Shown here in pieces: positions 10,768 to 11,077 of a stretch of 11,077 bases of DNA; the stretch's first letter is position 1, and the number at the start of each line of letters is the position of its first letter. The translations under genes were made by a program, and so were the position numbers. Origin of the DNA: Xylaria sp. FL1777 (lineage: Eukaryota > Ascomycota > Sordariomycetes > Xylariales > Xylariaceae); NCBI GenBank assembly GCA_022578965.1, contig MU401064.1:1-11077 (forward strand), given 5' to 3'. Under the pieces are notes generated by a model that saw nothing but the letters and a program-made list of their open reading frames with translations, ran no database searches and had not been told where the DNA came from.

Positions 10768-10823
10768 CAAGATTTCTGTTTTTTTTTTTTCTTTATATAA
10801 AAGCTATTATTAATTATTATTAA
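10768..10823 (+). repeat. Satellite block 5: fifth header and transition to heptamers
   Basis: The fifth header starts CAAGATTTCTG, where the other four have TAAAATTTC. This keeps a CpA and a GpA that read TpA and ApA elsewhere, so it may be nearer the unmutated form. A TTATTAA mark lies exactly 39 bases in, at 10807, and a second at 10817. After that the 21-bp spacing breaks down and a 7-bp period takes over. Confidence 0.7.
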
Positions 10824-11031
10824 CTACTATTTATTATTATTAGCTACTATTTATTAGCTATTACTTATTAACTATTATTTATTAGCTACTATTTATTAGC
10901 TATTACTTATTATTATTAACTATTATTTATTACTTATTACTTATTATTTATTATTTATTACTTACTACTTAATACTTATTATTTATTATTTATTATTTAT
11001 TACTTATTATTTATTATTTATTATTTATTAG
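10824..11031 (+). repeat. Heptamer tandem array (TTATTAY type)
   Basis: The period is 7 bases. From 10927 to 11031 there are 15 heptamers in unbroken phase, nearly all TTATTAT or TTATTAC, with single TTACTAC, TTAATAC and a final TTATTAG. Upstream, 10844-10913 is also in heptamers, alternating CTACTAT or CTATTAC with TTATTAG or TTATTAA, so a 14-bp sub-period is visible. The phase slips at about 10838-10843 and 10914-10926. It resembles neither the usual TTAGGG telomere repeat nor a simple trinucleotide run. The same heptamer builds the 21-bp units upstream, so one array probably gave rise to the other. Beyond 11031 the sequence returns to ordinary AT-rich DNA. Confidence 0.9.
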
Positions 11032-11077
11032 TTTATAATTAATTATAAAATTATTTTTATTGTTTTATTTGTTTTAT

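Larger units (their letters stand above)
1..11077. other. AT-rich, RIP-like gene desert (whole window)
   Basis: Seen: G+C is about 17 % in ten hand-counted lines (those starting at 1201, 1261, 1321, 2461, 3241, 3361, 5041, 7501, 7561 and 9001). In that sample CpA+TpG is 23, ApC+GpT 34, CpT+ApG 73, TpC+GpA 7, GpC 32 and CpG 2. TpA/ApT is about 1.8 in the lines at 1201 and 1261. Stop triplets are dense in all six frames and I found no gene-length open frame. Known: in ascomycete RIP, C-to-T change at CpA in duplicated DNA raises TpA/ApT and lowers (CpA+TpG)/(ApC+GpT); both hold here. Inferred: an old, heavily mutated repeat region of a filamentous fungus, probably silent heterochromatin. A subtelomere, centromere flank or decayed transposon cluster would all look alike. 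No TTAGGG telomere repeat is present. The counts are samples, not the full window. Confidence 0.75.

Noticed and set aside
10824..11031. Telomere repeat
   Set aside because: The heptamer TTATTAY has no G run on either strand apart from isolated bases, and the array ends inside the window with ordinary AT-rich DNA after it.
10054..11031. CRISPR array
   Set aside because: The intervals between marks are themselves repeats of the same low-complexity words, not unique spacers, and no cas gene is present.
1..11077. Protein-coding genes of an intrinsically AT-rich genome
   Set aside because: TAA and TTA recur at very short intervals in all frames of both strands, and no stretch shows codon structure, a recognisable motif or a plausible intron-exon pattern.

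Overview
The window is an extremely AT-rich gene desert. In ten 60-base lines that I counted by hand (600 bases, spread over the window) G+C is about 17 %. I find no protein-coding gene, tRNA, rRNA, CRISPR array or intact transposon. TAA, and its complement TTA, recurs so often in every frame of both strands that nothing gene-length stays open.

The base pattern is not plain low GC. TpA clearly outnumbers ApT (20 to 11 in two counted lines). CpA+TpG is lower than ApC+GpT (23 to 34). Aligned repeat copies inside the window differ mainly by transitions. These are marks of repeat-induced point mutation (RIP), so the best guess for the host is a filamentous ascomycete with AT-rich isochores (Pezizomycotina), and the window is probably heterochromatin: subtelomeric, pericentromeric or a decayed transposon nest. 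The organism call is inference. Other very AT-rich eukaryotes or an organellar spacer are possible but fit the repeat-copy differences less well. One feature goes beyond the usual RIP description: C preceded by a pyrimidine has almost vanished, so surviving C and G sit mostly in GCT/AGC and ACT/AGT.

Layout: 191-345 is a short tandem array of a 46-bp unit, with a nested inverted repeat and a stray related fragment just after it (401-467). From 468 to about 10035 is featureless AT-rich DNA except for small inverted repeats (1703-1735, 8909-8942), a diverged direct repeat of about 185 bp (6254-6437 and 6875-7060) and a local duplication (9561-9662). The last kilobase is the most structured part. 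Four blocks at 10054-10767 each carry a header of about 39 bp, then a run of 21-bp units, then a tail of about 41 bp. The run is exactly 7, 6, 5 and 4 units long in successive blocks. A fifth header (10768-10806) leads into a heptamer array (TTATTAY-type, 10824-11031). The 21-bp unit is itself three heptamers, so this is a nested 7/21/146-208-bp satellite.

No set of genes works together here. The content of interest is the mutation signature and the architecture of the satellite arrays.
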